64,000 nucleotides of DNA from Cellulomonas fimi. GTDB taxonomy: Bacteria > Actinomycetota > Actinomycetes > Actinomycetales > Cellulomonadaceae. Shown here in pieces: positions 8,998 through 17,894 of the stretch; the stretch's first letter is position 1; the number at the start of each line of letters is the position of its first letter. The position numbers were made by a program, and so were the translations under genes. The notes under the pieces were generated by a model, which saw only the letters and a list, made by a program, of their open reading frames with translations, was not told where the DNA came from and did no database searches. The stretch lies in assembly GCF_028527925.1 (NCBI RefSeq), contig NZ_JAPESW010000009.1, positions 61,791 through 125,790 on the forward strand. Direction: 5' to 3'.

Positions 8998-10277
8998 GTG
9001 AACCGGGAGAGCGACGGCGTCGTCGCGAGCTCGAGCGCGCCGCCGCCGAGCAGGAGGCCGCCCAGGGCGTGTCCCGCCGCGCCATGCGCGAGCAGTCGGC
9101 GGGCGGGTCCGGCGTGCCGTCCTGGTCGCAGCCTGCCGACGACCAGGCGGCGCGGTCCCGCCGGTCGATCCGCGACACGTCCCTCGACCCGACGAGCGCC
9201 CCGCGGCCCGCCGCCGGCGGACAGCCTCCCGCCGCGCAGCCCGCGCCGGCGTGGCCGACGGCGACCTCTCGTCCCCCGGCGGCGCCGCAGCAGTCCGCGC
9301 CCCGACCCGCGTCCCCGAGCGCCCCCCGACCGACGTCGCCCGCTGCGCCGTCGCCGCAGTCCGGGGCGCGTCCGGCCCAGCCTGCAGGCTCTCCGCAGCA
9401 GGGTGCCTCCCGGCCGTCGTCCGCGCCGAGCCAGCGGCCCGCGTCGCCGGGCTACGCCCAGCCGTCCGCCGGCCCGTCGTACGGCGGCGGCTCCGCGCCG
9501 CGGCCGTCGTTCCCGTCGCCGGCGCCCGGGTCGCCCGCGCCCGCCCAGACGCCGACCCCGGGCCCCGCGCCCTCGTCCTGGCCGCAGCAGCCCGCGGGCT
9601 GGCCGTCGGCGTCGCGTCCCGACGCGTCCGCGGCCGCGCCCGTCGCACCGGCTCCGGAGCGCCGCCCGGCGGCCTCCGCGCCGGCCGACCCGCCCCGTGC
9701 GGCGGCGTCGTGGTCCGCGGGGTCCGCAGGGTCCGCGCCGACGACCGACCGCTCGGGCGCGTGGAGCCCCGCGCCGTCCGCGACGTCGTGGAACCCGTCG
9801 GGTGCACGCACCGACGCCGCAGCGCAGCCGGCCGGCCCCGGTTGGCCGTCCGCGACGTCGCCGTCGGCAGCGTCCGCCGGCACGGCTCCCGCGGCGGCCG
9901 AGACGTTCACCGCCGCGTCGGCGGCTCCGGCGACGGCCGTGCCCGGGTCGTGGGGCCGCCCGGCCGACACGCCCGTCGGTGCACCGGCAGGACCCGACGG
10001 TGGCGCGCCGTTCGCCCAGCGGCCGGACCCGACCGCCGCGCGCGCCCCGCGCGTCGACGACCTGGACGAGGACGACGACGAGGATGACGACGAGGACGCC
10101 GAGGAGCGGCCGCGTCACCCGTACACGTGGCTGCACCTCATCGTGCTCGCGCTCGTCGCATTCGTGCTCGGCTTCCTCATCGTGCTGCTGCTCAACAACG
10201 CGCGCGGCGAGGAGCCCACCCCCAACGCGGCCCCGCCGGCGGCCGCGACCGACGTGAGCGCACCGCTCATCACCTGA
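8994..10277 (+). CDS. Pro/Ala-rich protein with C-terminal membrane anchor
   Basis: This 427-residue protein has a short basic helical N-terminus ([18 protein letters not shown]), then about 320 residues of low-complexity Pro/Ala/Ser/Gln, an acidic run of Asp/Glu near residue 365, one membrane helix near 380-402 ([19 protein letters not shown]) and a short tail. No domain is recognised. Its ATG overlaps the nadD stop. Low-complexity membrane proteins lie between nadD and rsfS in many actinobacteria; the role is unknown. Confidence 0.8.
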   Translation: MSEPGERRRRRELERAAAEQEAAQGVSRRAMREQSAGGSGVPSWSQPADDQAARSRRSIRDTSLDPTSAPRPAAGGQPPAAQPAPAWPTATSRPPAAPQQSAPRPASPSAPRPTSPAAPSPQSGARPAQPAGSPQQGASRPSSAPSQRPASPGYAQPSAGPSYGGGSAPRPSFPSPAPGSPAPAQTPTPGPAPSSWPQQPAGWPSASRPDASAAAPVAPAPERRPAASAPADPPRAAASWSAGSAGSAPTTDRSGAWSPAPSATSWNPSGARTDAAAQPAGPGWPSATSPSAASAGTAPAAAETFTAASAAPATAVPGSWGRPADTPVGAPAGPDGGAPFAQRPDPTAARAPRVDDLDEDDDEDDDEDAEERPRHPYTWLHLIVLALVAFVLGFLIVLLLNNARGEEPTPNAAPPAAATDVSAPLIT

Positions 10278-10298
10278 CCGAACCACCCGAGGAGTTCC

Positions 10299-10682
10299 GT
10301 GCCCGCGACCGAACGAGCCGTCGAGCTCGCCGTGGCGGCGGCCCGCGCCGCCTCCGACCTCAAGGCGCAGGAGATCATCGCGCTCGACGTGAGCGAGCAG
10401 CTCGTCCTCACCGACGTGTTCCTCATCGCGTCCGGCACGAACGAGCGGCAGGTCGGCGCGATCGTCGACGCCGTCGAGGAGGCGCTGTTCCACCTCGGCA
10501 GCAAGCCCGTGCGCCGCGAGGGCAAGGGACAGGGGCGCTGGGTCCTCATCGACTTCGGCGACGTCGTCGTGCACGTCCAGCACGCCGAGGACCGCGTCTA
10601 CTACGCCCTCGAGCGCCTCTGGAAGGACTGCCCCCTCATCGAGCTGCCCGCCGACGTGCACGGCGAGGGCAGCGGGGCGTGA
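10299..10682 (+). CDS. rsfS: Ribosomal silencing factor RsfS
   Basis: RsfS binds L14 on the 50S subunit and blocks subunit joining when nutrients are low. The 127-residue protein shows the family core: LKAQEIIALDVSEQLVLTD, the FLIASGTNERQVGAI stretch, and GQGRWVLIDFGDVVVHV near the end. The nadD-to-rsfS neighbourhood is widely conserved. Its stop codon overlaps the GTG of the phosphatase downstream. Confidence 0.96.
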   Translation: MPATERAVELAVAAARAASDLKAQEIIALDVSEQLVLTDVFLIASGTNERQVGAIVDAVEEALFHLGSKPVRREGKGQGRWVLIDFGDVVVHVQHAEDRVYYALERLWKDCPLIELPADVHGEGSGA

Positions 10683-11374
10683 CCGCCGGACGTGTGCTGC
10701 TCTGGCGGCACGGGCGAACCGCCCACAACGCCTCCGCACGACTGCAGGGCCAGGTCGACATCCCGCTCGACGACGTCGGCCGCTGGCAGGCCCGCACGGC
10801 CGCCGCGCGGATGATCGCGCGGCACGAGCCCACGCGCATCGTCACCTCGGACCTCAGCCGAGCCCACGACACCGCCGCGTACCTGGCGCGCGCGGCGGAC
10901 CTCGAGCTCGTCGTCGACCCGCGCCTGCGTGAGCGTGGCTTCGGCATCTGGGAGGGCCTCACGGGCGACGAGATCGTCGCGTCGTGGCCCGAGGAGTTCG
11001 CCGTCTGGCGGGCCGGGGGAGAGCCCGAGGGGGTGGGCGCCGAGACGCGTGCCGAGGTCGCCGACCGGGTCGCCGTGGCCGTCGAGGAGCACGCCGCCGC
11101 GCTCGGCCGCGCCGACACGCTCGTGGTCGTGTCGCACGGCTCCGCGATCAGCTCGACCGTCGGCCGCCTGCTCGGCCTCGGTGACCGGCTGCACGCGTTC
11201 GCCGGGATGCTCAACGCGCACTGGACCGAGCTGGTCGCGACCACGCTCGACGGCGTGCCCGGCTGGCGCCTCACGGGTTACAACCTCGGACCCACCGACG
11301 CGTCGACCGACTGGAACGCCGGACCCGACCGCCGGGAGTCCGACGCCGACGCCGAGACCCGCGACCCCGATTAG
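10679..11374 (+). CDS. Histidine phosphatase (phosphoglycerate-mutase-like)
   Basis: This 231-residue member of the histidine phosphatase superfamily has the phosphate-binding RHG triad (LLWRHGRTAHN, about 7-17), a SDLSRAHDTA segment, and the second catalytic histidine in VVVSHGSAI. Family members act on phosphoglycerate, phosphosugars or nucleotide-like substrates; the substrate here is not evident. The GTG start overlaps the rsfS stop (GTGA). The last 35 residues are polar and probably disordered. It is the last gene before tRNA-Ala. Confidence 0.9.
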   Translation: MTAGRVLLWRHGRTAHNASARLQGQVDIPLDDVGRWQARTAAARMIARHEPTRIVTSDLSRAHDTAAYLARAADLELVVDPRLRERGFGIWEGLTGDEIVASWPEEFAVWRAGGEPEGVGAETRAEVADRVAVAVEEHAAALGRADTLVVVSHGSAISSTVGRLLGLGDRLHAFAGMLNAHWTELVATTLDGVPGWRLTGYNLGPTDASTDWNAGPDRRESDADAETRDPD

Positions 11375-11395
11375 GAGATCGACCGGGGTTCGTCC

Positions 11396-11401
11396 TAGAC
11401 T
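11396..11401 (+). promoter_or_regulatory. Possible -10 element for the tRNA-Ala gene
   Basis: TAGACT lies 49 bp before the tRNA and 22 bp after the phosphatase stop. No clear -35 hexamer is seen at the correct distance. Confidence 0.35.
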
Positions 11402-11449
11402 CTCCGAGCGCCCGCAAGGGTGTGGGACCCGCTGCGGTGGGTTCGGAAC

Positions 11450-11522
11450 GGGGCTGTGGCGCAGCTGGTAGCGCACCTGCATGGCATGCAGGGGGTCAGG
11501 GGTTCGAGTCCCCTCAGCTCCA
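11450..11522 (+). tRNA. tRNA-Ala, anticodon GGC
   Basis: The 73-nt sequence folds as a tRNA. The 7-bp acceptor stem (GGGGCTG with CAGCTCC) has the G3:U70 pair that identifies alanine tRNAs. The anticodon loop ATGGCAT gives anticodon GGC, the T loop is GGTTCGAGTCC-like, and the discriminator is A. CCA is not encoded. The 3' part is repeated 6.6 kb downstream, marking this tRNA as an integration site. Confidence 0.97.
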
Positions 11523-11537
11523 CCGAAGTAGCAGGTC
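11489..11537 (+). repeat. attL: 3' end of tRNA-Ala, left copy of 49-bp direct repeat
   Basis: These 49 bases are identical to 18066-18114. They cover the anticodon-stem 3' side, T arm and acceptor of tRNA-Ala plus 15 bp downstream. The tRNA stays intact at this end, as expected for the reconstituted side of a tRNA-targeting integration. Confidence 0.92.
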
Positions 11538-11540
11538 AGA

Positions 11541-11834
11541 GGCCACGTCGGGATCCTGAACACAGGAGCCAGACGTGGCCACTGGACATTTAATGGACAC
11601 TTATCGGTCCGGACTCGACCTCACGCAGGAGAGTCTCGGACCGGCATGTTCAAGTCGGGTGGACGGCGTCTAGACCTGCAGACGGGGCCTGCTGGCACCG
11701 ATCCGCGTCCACGGCAGTTGAACGCGCCGGCCCACGGTGCCGGCCTGACCGGCCAGCGTGCCCGGCCCGGTCGCGCGACCCGCGATCTTGCATCTCCCCG
11801 TCACGCGGGCTGGGGTCTACCGTGACTGATCACC
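11541..11834. other. Non-coding left arm of the island
   Basis: No convincing gene is seen. It holds an inverted repeat (GGCCACGTC at 11541-11549 with GACGTGGCC at 11572-11580). Next to it is a pair of TGGACA direct repeats with an 11-bp period (11583 and 11594). The same TGGACA-N5-TGGACA pair occurs in both 117-bp repeats nearer the right end. These may be integrase arm-binding sites. Confidence 0.45.
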
Positions 11835-13457
11835 ATGGACCAGACGGACGTGCTCACCGCAGCGCGCGAGGCGTACGCTCGCGGCGATTGGCAGGCGGCC
11901 TACGGCTCGCTTTCCCAGGCCCGCGCGTGGGGCGAGCTCGACGCCGCCGACCTCGCCGCCCTGGGCGGGGCCGCGTGGTGGGTCGGTCACGTGCAGGAGT
12001 CGCTGGAGGCGACCGAGCTCGCGTACCGACTGCTCGAGGAGGCGGGCGACGCCGAGCCGGCCGCGATGCGCGCGCTGGACCTGGCGCTCCTGTGGTTCAC
12101 GCGCGGCGACGTCGTCGTGACGTCCGGGTGGCTCAACCGCGCGCGTCGGCTGCTCGACGGCCTGCCCGAGAGCGCCGCACACGGCTACCTCGCCTACATC
12201 GACGGCTCCCTGGCGCTCTCGCGGTGGGACATGCCCGTGCTCGACCGCGAGGCCGAGGCGCTGGCCGGCATCGCGCGCCGGCGGCGTGACCCGGCGCTCA
12301 CCTCGCTCGCCCTCGTGCTCGCCGGGCTTGGCGACCTGCGCCGCGGGCGCACGGCGTCGGGATTCGGGCAGCTCGACGAGGCGATGCTGCCTGTGCTCGC
12401 CGGCAGCCTACCGCCGGAGTGGGCCGGCGAGGTCTACTGCACCGTCATCCACGCGTGCCACGAGCTCGGCGACCTCGAGCGTATGCGCGCCTGGACCCGC
12501 GCGACCGAGCAGTGGTGCGAGCAGTTCCGCGGCGAGGTCGTCTTCTCGGGCATCTGCCGCGTCCACCGGTTCCAGCTGCTGTGCACCGAGGGCGGCTGGG
12601 CGGAGGCCGAGGAGGGCATCGAGCGCAGCGGTACGGACCTCGAGGGCCGCAACAACTGGGTCGCGGGCGAGGCGTTCTACCAGCTGGGCGAGATTCGCCG
12701 GATGCGGGGCGACCGCGACGGCGCGCTCGCCGCTTACGCGCGGGCACGTGCGCTAGGCACGGAGCCGCAGCCGGGCGAGTCGTTGCTGCGCCACGCGACC
12801 GGCGACGGCGACGCGGCGTGGATCGGGCTCTCGAGCGCCCTGGCCGGGCGCGACCGCCTTGCCGGTGCGCGCCTGCTCACCTCGGGCGTCGAGGTCGCGC
12901 TGGGCCTCGGCCTCGTCGAGGAGGCGGACCGCTGGTGCCGGCGCCTCGAGCAGATCAGCCGCGAGTTCGACACCCCGGGTCTGCGCGCGTGGGCGGCGCA
13001 CGCGCGCGGCGCGGTGCAGGTCGCCCACGGCCGGCACGACGACGCCCTCGCCTCCCTCGAGGCGGCGGCGCGCGAGTACCGGTCCCAGCGCTGCCGCTAC
13101 GAGACGGCGCAGGTGTACGAGCTGCTCGCGCGGGCGCACGGAGGGGCGGGCCGGTCCGAGGTCGCCGCTGGGGATCGCGCGACGGCGCTCGCTATCTACC
13201 GCGAGCTCGGCGCCGCGCCCGACGTGCGCCGACTCGACGGCGACGGCGGCCTCCCGGCTGGCCTCACCGACAGGGAGGGCGAGGTGCTCTCGTGCGTCGC
13301 GACGGGCATGACGAACCGCGCGGTCGCGCAGACGCTCGTCATCAGCGAGAAGACCGTCAGCCGCCACCTCGCCAACATCTTCACCAAGATCGGCGTCACG
13401 TCGCGCACCGCCGCGGCGGCGTGGGCGCATGAGAACGGCCTCCCGCGCCGGTCCTGA
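11835..13457 (+). CDS. LuxR-type transcriptional regulator with TPR-like helical domain
   Basis: The 540-residue protein has a long alpha-helical N-terminal part (about 1-460) made of degenerate TPR-like units. The C-terminal LuxR/FixJ helix-turn-helix lies at about 470-530 (LTDREGEVLSCVATGMTNRA, then SEKTVSRHLANIFTKIGV). It lacks the N-terminal ATPase of LAL/MalT regulators, so it looks like the sensor-plus-HTH half of that class. It sits at the left end of the island, upstream of the PQ-loop and methyltransferase genes, which it may control (inference from position). Confidence 0.85.
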   Translation: MDQTDVLTAAREAYARGDWQAAYGSLSQARAWGELDAADLAALGGAAWWVGHVQESLEATELAYRLLEEAGDAEPAAMRALDLALLWFTRGDVVVTSGWLNRARRLLDGLPESAAHGYLAYIDGSLALSRWDMPVLDREAEALAGIARRRRDPALTSLALVLAGLGDLRRGRTASGFGQLDEAMLPVLAGSLPPEWAGEVYCTVIHACHELGDLERMRAWTRATEQWCEQFRGEVVFSGICRVHRFQLLCTEGGWAEAEEGIERSGTDLEGRNNWVAGEAFYQLGEIRRMRGDRDGALAAYARARALGTEPQPGESLLRHATGDGDAAWIGLSSALAGRDRLAGARLLTSGVEVALGLGLVEEADRWCRRLEQISREFDTPGLRAWAAHARGAVQVAHGRHDDALASLEAAAREYRSQRCRYETAQVYELLARAHGGAGRSEVAAGDRATALAIYRELGAAPDVRRLDGDGGLPAGLTDREGEVLSCVATGMTNRAVAQTLVISEKTVSRHLANIFTKIGVTSRTAAAAWAHENGLPRRS

Positions 13458-13611
13458 GGCTGCGGGTCGCCATCGCGCCGGGCGACGCGTCTGCACCAAC
13501 CGCCGCACGCCCCGCCCGCCCGGGTGCACCGAACGCCCGATGCCGAGCCCCCGCGCGACCTCCTAGCGTCGGGACGACCCCGGACGCCGAGAACGGAAGG
13601 AGCGTGCGGTC

Positions 13612-14043
13612 ATGTCGTTCGACCTCGCGCTCGCCGCCGGTAGCATCTCGACGGTCGTCTTCGCGGGCAGCACGCTCCCCATGATCGTCAAGGCCGTTCG
13701 GACCAAGGACCTCACGTCGTACAGCCTGTCGAGCCTGCTGCTCAGCAACCTCGGCAACCTCGTGCACTCGGTGTACGTCTACAGCCTTCCGATCGGCCCG
13801 ATCTGGGCGCTGCACGCCTTCTACGTCGTCACGACGGCGCTGATGCTCGCGCTCTTCCTGCTGCATTGCTCCCGGGGGTCGGACGTGCGGCGACCACCCC
13901 ATGCAGCCGCCCGCAAGACGCACGATTCGCCCGATGAGGCGCCCACCCGCCCGTTCGTACGGTCGGAACGAGCCGGCCACAGGGGCCTGGCAGAACCGGA
14001 GACTGACCATGATGACGACGACACTGGCGACGCGGGGCACTGA
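13612..14043 (+). CDS. PQ-loop/SemiSWEET-like small membrane protein
   Basis: The first 85 residues hold three hydrophobic helices with a PQ-loop-like turn (FAGSTLPMIVKAVRTKDLTS), as in SemiSWEET-type half transporters that dimerise. The remaining 58 residues are polar and unlike the family, ending in an Asp-rich run. This tail may be read-through into the leader of the next gene, whose start it overlaps by 35 bp. Substrate unknown. Confidence 0.65.
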   Translation: MSFDLALAAGSISTVVFAGSTLPMIVKAVRTKDLTSYSLSSLLLSNLGNLVHSVYVYSLPIGPIWALHAFYVVTTALMLALFLLHCSRGSDVRRPPHAAARKTHDSPDEAPTRPFVRSERAGHRGLAEPETDHDDDDTGDAGH

Positions 14044-15139
14044 GACCACGGCCGACCACCGCTCTGCGATCGCCGAGACGGAGCTCGACACGGCGGCCGC
14101 CCAGGCGTTCGCGGGGCGGATGCTGGGCGTGCTCAACGACGCAGCGGTCGCCATCCTGACGAGCACCGGCCATCAGACCGGCCTGTTCGAGACGATGGCG
14201 GCCCTGCCCGCGGCGACGAGCGCGCAGATCGCCGCCGCGGCTGACCTCGACGAGCGGTACGTGCGCGAGTGGCTCGGCGGCATGACGACGGCGCGCATCC
14301 TGCACTACGAGCCGGCGACGGCGACCTTCTTGCTCCCCCGCGAGCACGCGGCTGTCCTGACCTCGGCGGCCGGCCCGAACAACATGGCGATCCTCATGCA
14401 GCATGTCGCGATGATGGGCGAGGTCGAGCAGGGCGTGATCCGGCGGTTCCGCGAAGGCGGTGGCCTCTCCTACGGCGACTACCCGCACTTCCACCGGAAC
14501 ATGGCCGAGACGAGCGCCGCGGTGCACGATGCCGCCCTGGTGGATGGCATCCTGCCGCTCGCCCCGGGCCTGCCGGACGCACTGAGGGCGGGCATCGAGG
14601 TGGCCGACGTCGGTTGCGGCCGCGGTCACGCGGTGAATCTCATGGCCCAGGCATTCCCGGCCAGCAGGTTCACCGGGTATGACTTCTCGACGGTCGCGAT
14701 CCAGGCGGCGCGCCAGGAGGCAGCGGAGCTCGGCCTGACGAACGCGCGCTTCGAGGCGGTCGACGTCGCGCTGCTCACCGACGACGGGAGGTTCGACCTC
14801 ATCACCGCGTTCGACGCGATCCACGACCAGGCGCAGCCGGGCCTGGTGCTCGAGAACGTGCGGCGCGCACTCGCGCCCGGCGGCACGTTCCTCATGGTGG
14901 ACATCAAGGCGTCCAGCCATCTCGAGCAGAACCTCGATGTGCCGTGGTCGAGCTACCTCTACGCGATCTCGACCTACCACTGCATGAGCGTGTCGCTCGG
15001 GCTCGACGGCGTCGGGCTGGGCACGGTGTGGGGCGTCGAGCTCGCCGAGACGATGCTGCGCGAGGCCGGGTTCGCCAAGGTCGAGCAGAAGCAGGTCGAC
15101 GCCGACCCGTTCAACGCGTACTTCGTCGCGCGGCGGTGA
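14009..15139 (+). CDS. SAM-dependent methyltransferase (Rv2258c-like)
   Basis: This 376-residue class I methyltransferase has an N-terminal winged-helix dimerisation region (about 25-110) and a Rossmann domain from about 170 with motif I VADVGCGRGHAVNL near 196-209. The layout resembles Rv2258c-type enzymes and small-molecule O-methyltransferases. Two tandem ATG codons follow GGAG; the first is used here. It overlaps the PQ-loop gene and is followed by a strong hairpin, so it ends the transcript. The substrate cannot be predicted. Confidence 0.85.
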   Translation: MMTTTLATRGTETTADHRSAIAETELDTAAAQAFAGRMLGVLNDAAVAILTSTGHQTGLFETMAALPAATSAQIAAAADLDERYVREWLGGMTTARILHYEPATATFLLPREHAAVLTSAAGPNNMAILMQHVAMMGEVEQGVIRRFREGGGLSYGDYPHFHRNMAETSAAVHDAALVDGILPLAPGLPDALRAGIEVADVGCGRGHAVNLMAQAFPASRFTGYDFSTVAIQAARQEAAELGLTNARFEAVDVALLTDDGRFDLITAFDAIHDQAQPGLVLENVRRALAPGGTFLMVDIKASSHLEQNLDVPWSSYLYAISTYHCMSVSLGLDGVGLGTVWGVELAETMLREAGFAKVEQKQVDADPFNAYFVARR

Positions 15140-15140
15140 G

Positions 15141-15187
15141 TGCGGTCGGCCGCGCCGAGCGCCTGACGCCCGGCGCGGCCGACTGCA
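15141..15187 (+). terminator. Terminator after the methyltransferase gene
   Basis: An inverted repeat with a 13-bp perfect core (15145-15157 with 15171-15183), extended by a few outer pairs, begins directly after the stop codon at 15139. Confidence 0.7.
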
Positions 15188-15872
15188 CAGACTCCTTGAG
15201 CGGCATCACCCGAACGCCCTGCTTGTGGTGTCCGTGGATCTGCATGATCGTGCAGACCAGATCCAGCAGCACCTGCCCGTCGCTGGCCGCGCCCGGCGGC
15301 GTTCTGTGCTCCGCGAGGTGGGGCAGGAATCCCGGCGGACCTCCTGAGCGGCGATGATCTGGATTGCGACACACCACCCATGAAGCTCGCGAAGGGGCGC
15401 CGAGTTCGACGGTGAGCCGTGGCTCCCGTTAGCGGCAGGCTCGGGTGAACCGCCCTGGGATCGATGCAGGCTCTCAACCGCGGAAGGATGAGGGTCATGC
15501 GGGCACCGAGGAAGTATCCGAAGGAGCTGCGAGCGCGGGCGATCCGGCTCGTGTTGGAGTCGCGTGAGCCCCACCTCATCCGCCGCCACGCCACGCCGCA
15601 GGCTTCTCGCGTCGCGGCTGGGTCCGCGGCCCGCACCTCAACGCTGCATCGCATCACTACGAACCCAGCAGGAGTCATAGCGGCTCCGAAGACACCGCCA
15701 CCACAACGCACGTCGTCGGCCAACTCTGAACGTCCCGCCGTCACCCAAGCGCCTGTGACCGACGGACCCTCGCACCGAAAGGGTCCGCCAGCGCGGCGTC
15801 GGTAGCCGCACGCCACAGAACCGTCCGCACCTCTCGCTCCCGGCATGGAAGGGACCGTACTGCTCACACTAA
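15188..15872. other. Gene-poor, degenerate stretch of the island
   Basis: No intact gene is seen. Codon bias is lost in all frames. The only recognisable item is a short transposase start at 15488-15571. The rest looks like decayed mobile DNA. Confidence 0.5.
15488..15571 (+). pseudogene. Remnant of IS3-family transposase OrfA (N-terminus only)
   Basis: About 28 codons match the start of IS3-type OrfA proteins: a basic start then RKYPKELRARAIRLVLESR, the first helix of the HTH. After this the frame becomes unrelated sequence and no OrfB follows, so the element is a truncated relic. Confidence 0.65.
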
Positions 15873-15927
15873 GAAGCGACGGCGGGGCTCGGCGGTCAGT
15901 TTCAACCAGACCCTGCCAGCCGGGCGG

Positions 15928-16044
15928 GGTGGACAGAAAATGGACACTTTGCGGCACCTAAGGGCCCCGAGAAGGACCGATCCGGCGCCATAGGATGGGT
16001 CGACGACGCCCTCAGATCCCGGCGTCAGCCCAGGTCAGGCCGAA
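15928..16044 (+). repeat. 117-bp direct repeat, copy 1
   Basis: This copy matches 17895-18011 at 108 of 117 positions without gaps. It begins with the TGGACA-N5-TGGACA pair. Copy 2 lies 54 bp before attR. Copy 1 ends abruptly just upstream of the toxin-tip frame. It may be an old right end of an element, or a shared pre-toxin linker. Confidence 0.85.
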
Positions 16045-16178
16045 TCGATAGCCCGCTGCGTGTAGCCGCGCGGTCGCCTGGGGTCGAAGGCGCTCCCGGC
16101 TTCTTCGCGCTAGGTTCGGACGGGGAGCAGTTTCTGCGCCGGTACCTGGGCGAGGATCCCGACGTTAGGCCGGCTCCG

Positions 16179-16511
16179 ATGTGGCTCGGGAATGCGCGCC
16201 CGACCGCCTGCATGGGCTGTCGGTACCCCGACGCCACGGTGGCTCGCATCGGGGAAGACGGCCTTTGGCGCTTGGACCTGCACGAGGCGAAAGTCGGGTT
16301 CGTGCGCGGACCGTTCGCTTGGAGGCAGTTCCAGAAGGATCTGGCGCTTGCCAAGGCGGGCAGCGCGCGGGGTATCGAGTGGCACTTCTTCGCGAGCGAG
16401 CTCACGGGCAAACTCGGGCCCTCGCATCGCCTGCTGGCGAAGATGGAGCAGGCGGCGCAAGCCGCCGGTGTCTCGGTCAAGTTCGTCATGCACATTCCGG
16501 CCGGAGGTTGA
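16179..16511 (+). CDS. Orphan nuclease-toxin tip (restriction-endonuclease-fold type)
   Basis: From the first ATG the frame gives 110 residues, with a CMGCRYPD cysteine pair (11-14), a strand with an ExK motif (LDLHEAKVG, E36 and K38) and the GIEWHFFASELTGKLGPS segment (65-82). These features resemble the restriction-endonuclease-fold toxin domains of polymorphic toxins. There is no ribosome-binding site at the ATG, and the frame stays open upstream to 15873 without a usable start. It therefore looks like the detached C-terminal tip of a larger toxin. The immunity candidate starts 4 bp after its stop. Confidence 0.6.
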   Translation: MWLGNARPTACMGCRYPDATVARIGEDGLWRLDLHEAKVGFVRGPFAWRQFQKDLALAKAGSARGIEWHFFASELTGKLGPSHRLLAKMEQAAQAAGVSVKFVMHIPAGG

Positions 16512-16515
16512 CGCG

Positions 16516-17580
16516 ATGTACTGGTTCGCAGGGATCTCTCCGGAGCAGGCAGTGGCCTATCGGGATCACGTGCGCGCTCGAGAAGAGCTCGAGCTGCACA
16601 AGCTCGCGCGGCGGATGCGCGAGACTGACGGACCGATCGATGCCATGGATGCGTCGTTCGACTCCCTGGTGCCGCTGTGGAAGTGGTTTGTCGACTATGC
16701 ACTGGCAGGCAGTCCAGGGGTGGGCGAGGCGGAGTGGATGCCCTTCGTCGCTCGCGCTGACACAGTCGATCTGCCGGTGCAATCCAGCGGCGGTCGTCGC
16801 GCCCTCGTGGCGGCTATCGGCCTCGAGCACTATGCCCGCCTGGTGCTCGACCGGCACGATCCGCCAGCGACGTGGGAGGTCGTCTCGTCGGTGTCGCGTC
16901 ACGGCCCCGAAGAGCCCCACCAGTCGACCGGCGTTCGGTGCGGCGCGGGGCCAATCACCGTCCTGACCTTCGTATACCCCCTCGCCAGAGCGGTCGTCCA
17001 CGACCGGTTGCACGCGAGGCGCCCGGACGCTCTGCTCGATCGGCTGCTGGCGCAGATGAGCCTGCCCAAGGCTCCGCGCCAGCGCCGGGAGGCGTCGGTG
17101 CTGGCGCCGCTCGTCGACACGAGCCCAGGTGTGGTGCCGCCGCAGGCGTTGGTGTCACCCGTGTGGGGCTGGCCTGCGGGCTGGGCGTATGGCGGCTCGT
17201 CCCGACCTGCGGCGCCACCGGTGGGAGAGGCGATGACTTTGTGGCGTGGTGCGCCCGAGCACCTGGAGGAGCCGGCCAAGCTGTCAGCCCTTCCCGCCGA
17301 CGAGATCGCTGCGGCCCTGGACCGAGCCGGCTTTCTCGTGCAGGCGGGCGAGCTCGACGGCGCGCCCCTTGCTGGCGTGTCCGAGGAGGAGGTGATCGAG
17401 CTCGGCCACCGGCACGAAGTTGCGCAGGCGGGGGTGCTCGTGGCTGACGGTGCAGTTCGTGCGATACATGTCGAGCCGCTGCAGGGCCCGAAAGACGAGT
17501 GGGCTGCTCTGACCCGCGAGCTGGGTGAGCTCGCGCGACGGCTGGACGCGCGATGGCTCGCCGACGCAGACATGGACTAG
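16516..17580 (+). CDS. Probable immunity protein for the adjacent toxin tip
   Basis: This 354-residue, apparently cytoplasmic protein is not from a family I recognise. It begins at ATG with GGAGG nine bases upstream, 4 bp after the toxin-tip stop, so the two are translationally linked. The N-terminal half (about 1-190) is helical. The middle (about 215-240) is Pro/Gly/Trp-rich. The C-terminal part (about 265-350) is acidic, as is common in nuclease immunity proteins. The immunity role is inferred from position alone; it is long for such a protein and may contain two domains. Confidence 0.5.
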   Translation: MYWFAGISPEQAVAYRDHVRAREELELHKLARRMRETDGPIDAMDASFDSLVPLWKWFVDYALAGSPGVGEAEWMPFVARADTVDLPVQSSGGRRALVAAIGLEHYARLVLDRHDPPATWEVVSSVSRHGPEEPHQSTGVRCGAGPITVLTFVYPLARAVVHDRLHARRPDALLDRLLAQMSLPKAPRQRREASVLAPLVDTSPGVVPPQALVSPVWGWPAGWAYGGSSRPAAPPVGEAMTLWRGAPEHLEEPAKLSALPADEIAAALDRAGFLVQAGELDGAPLAGVSEEEVIELGHRHEVAQAGVLVADGAVRAIHVEPLQGPKDEWAALTRELGELARRLDARWLADADMD

Positions 17581-17894
17581 GAACCTCGGAGATCGCGACA
17601 GCTGACGTCGTGGTGGAAAGGGTGAGGGTCAGGCATGTCGAGCTGACCTTGCGTGCGCCCGCAGAACGTTGGCGTCTGGGCGACGTCACAGCGTCGCGCG
17701 GGGGATACGAGTGACGCCGTCCGCCGGCCGGCGGGCTTCGACCCGTCCGTCGGGATCGCGTCGGCTGGCCGGCTGCTCATTCACGGCTACGTGGACGAGC
17801 AGCCCGTGAGCAGTGCTGACCACCCTGACGACGCTGGCCCTCGCGGCGTCGGCGTCCCCGCGCAGCGCACCCTCCAGTCAGGATCGACCGCGGC
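17581..17894. other. Intergenic remnant between immunity gene and copy 2 of the repeat
   Basis: No convincing gene is seen. Short open frames exist, one ending TLRAPAERWRLGDVTASRGG, which could be a fragment of an older gene. None has a ribosome-binding site. Confidence 0.35.

Noticed and set aside
8994..10277. Pro/Ala-rich protein as an LCP/LytR-type cell-wall enzyme encoded between nadD and rsfS
   Set aside because: LytR-type genes can occur at this place, but no LCP domain is present. Only low-complexity sequence and one membrane helix are seen.
10601..11563. Minus-strand 320-residue frame containing GAEGTRTPDPLHAMQVRYQL
   Set aside because: This is the antisense of tRNA-Ala. The GAEGTRTPDP string is a well-known false protein from tRNA genes. 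The rest is a shadow of the phosphatase gene.
15206..15589. Minus-strand 127-residue frame as a second transposase
   Set aside because: No transposase motif can be read and codon bias is poor. Treated as degenerate island DNA.
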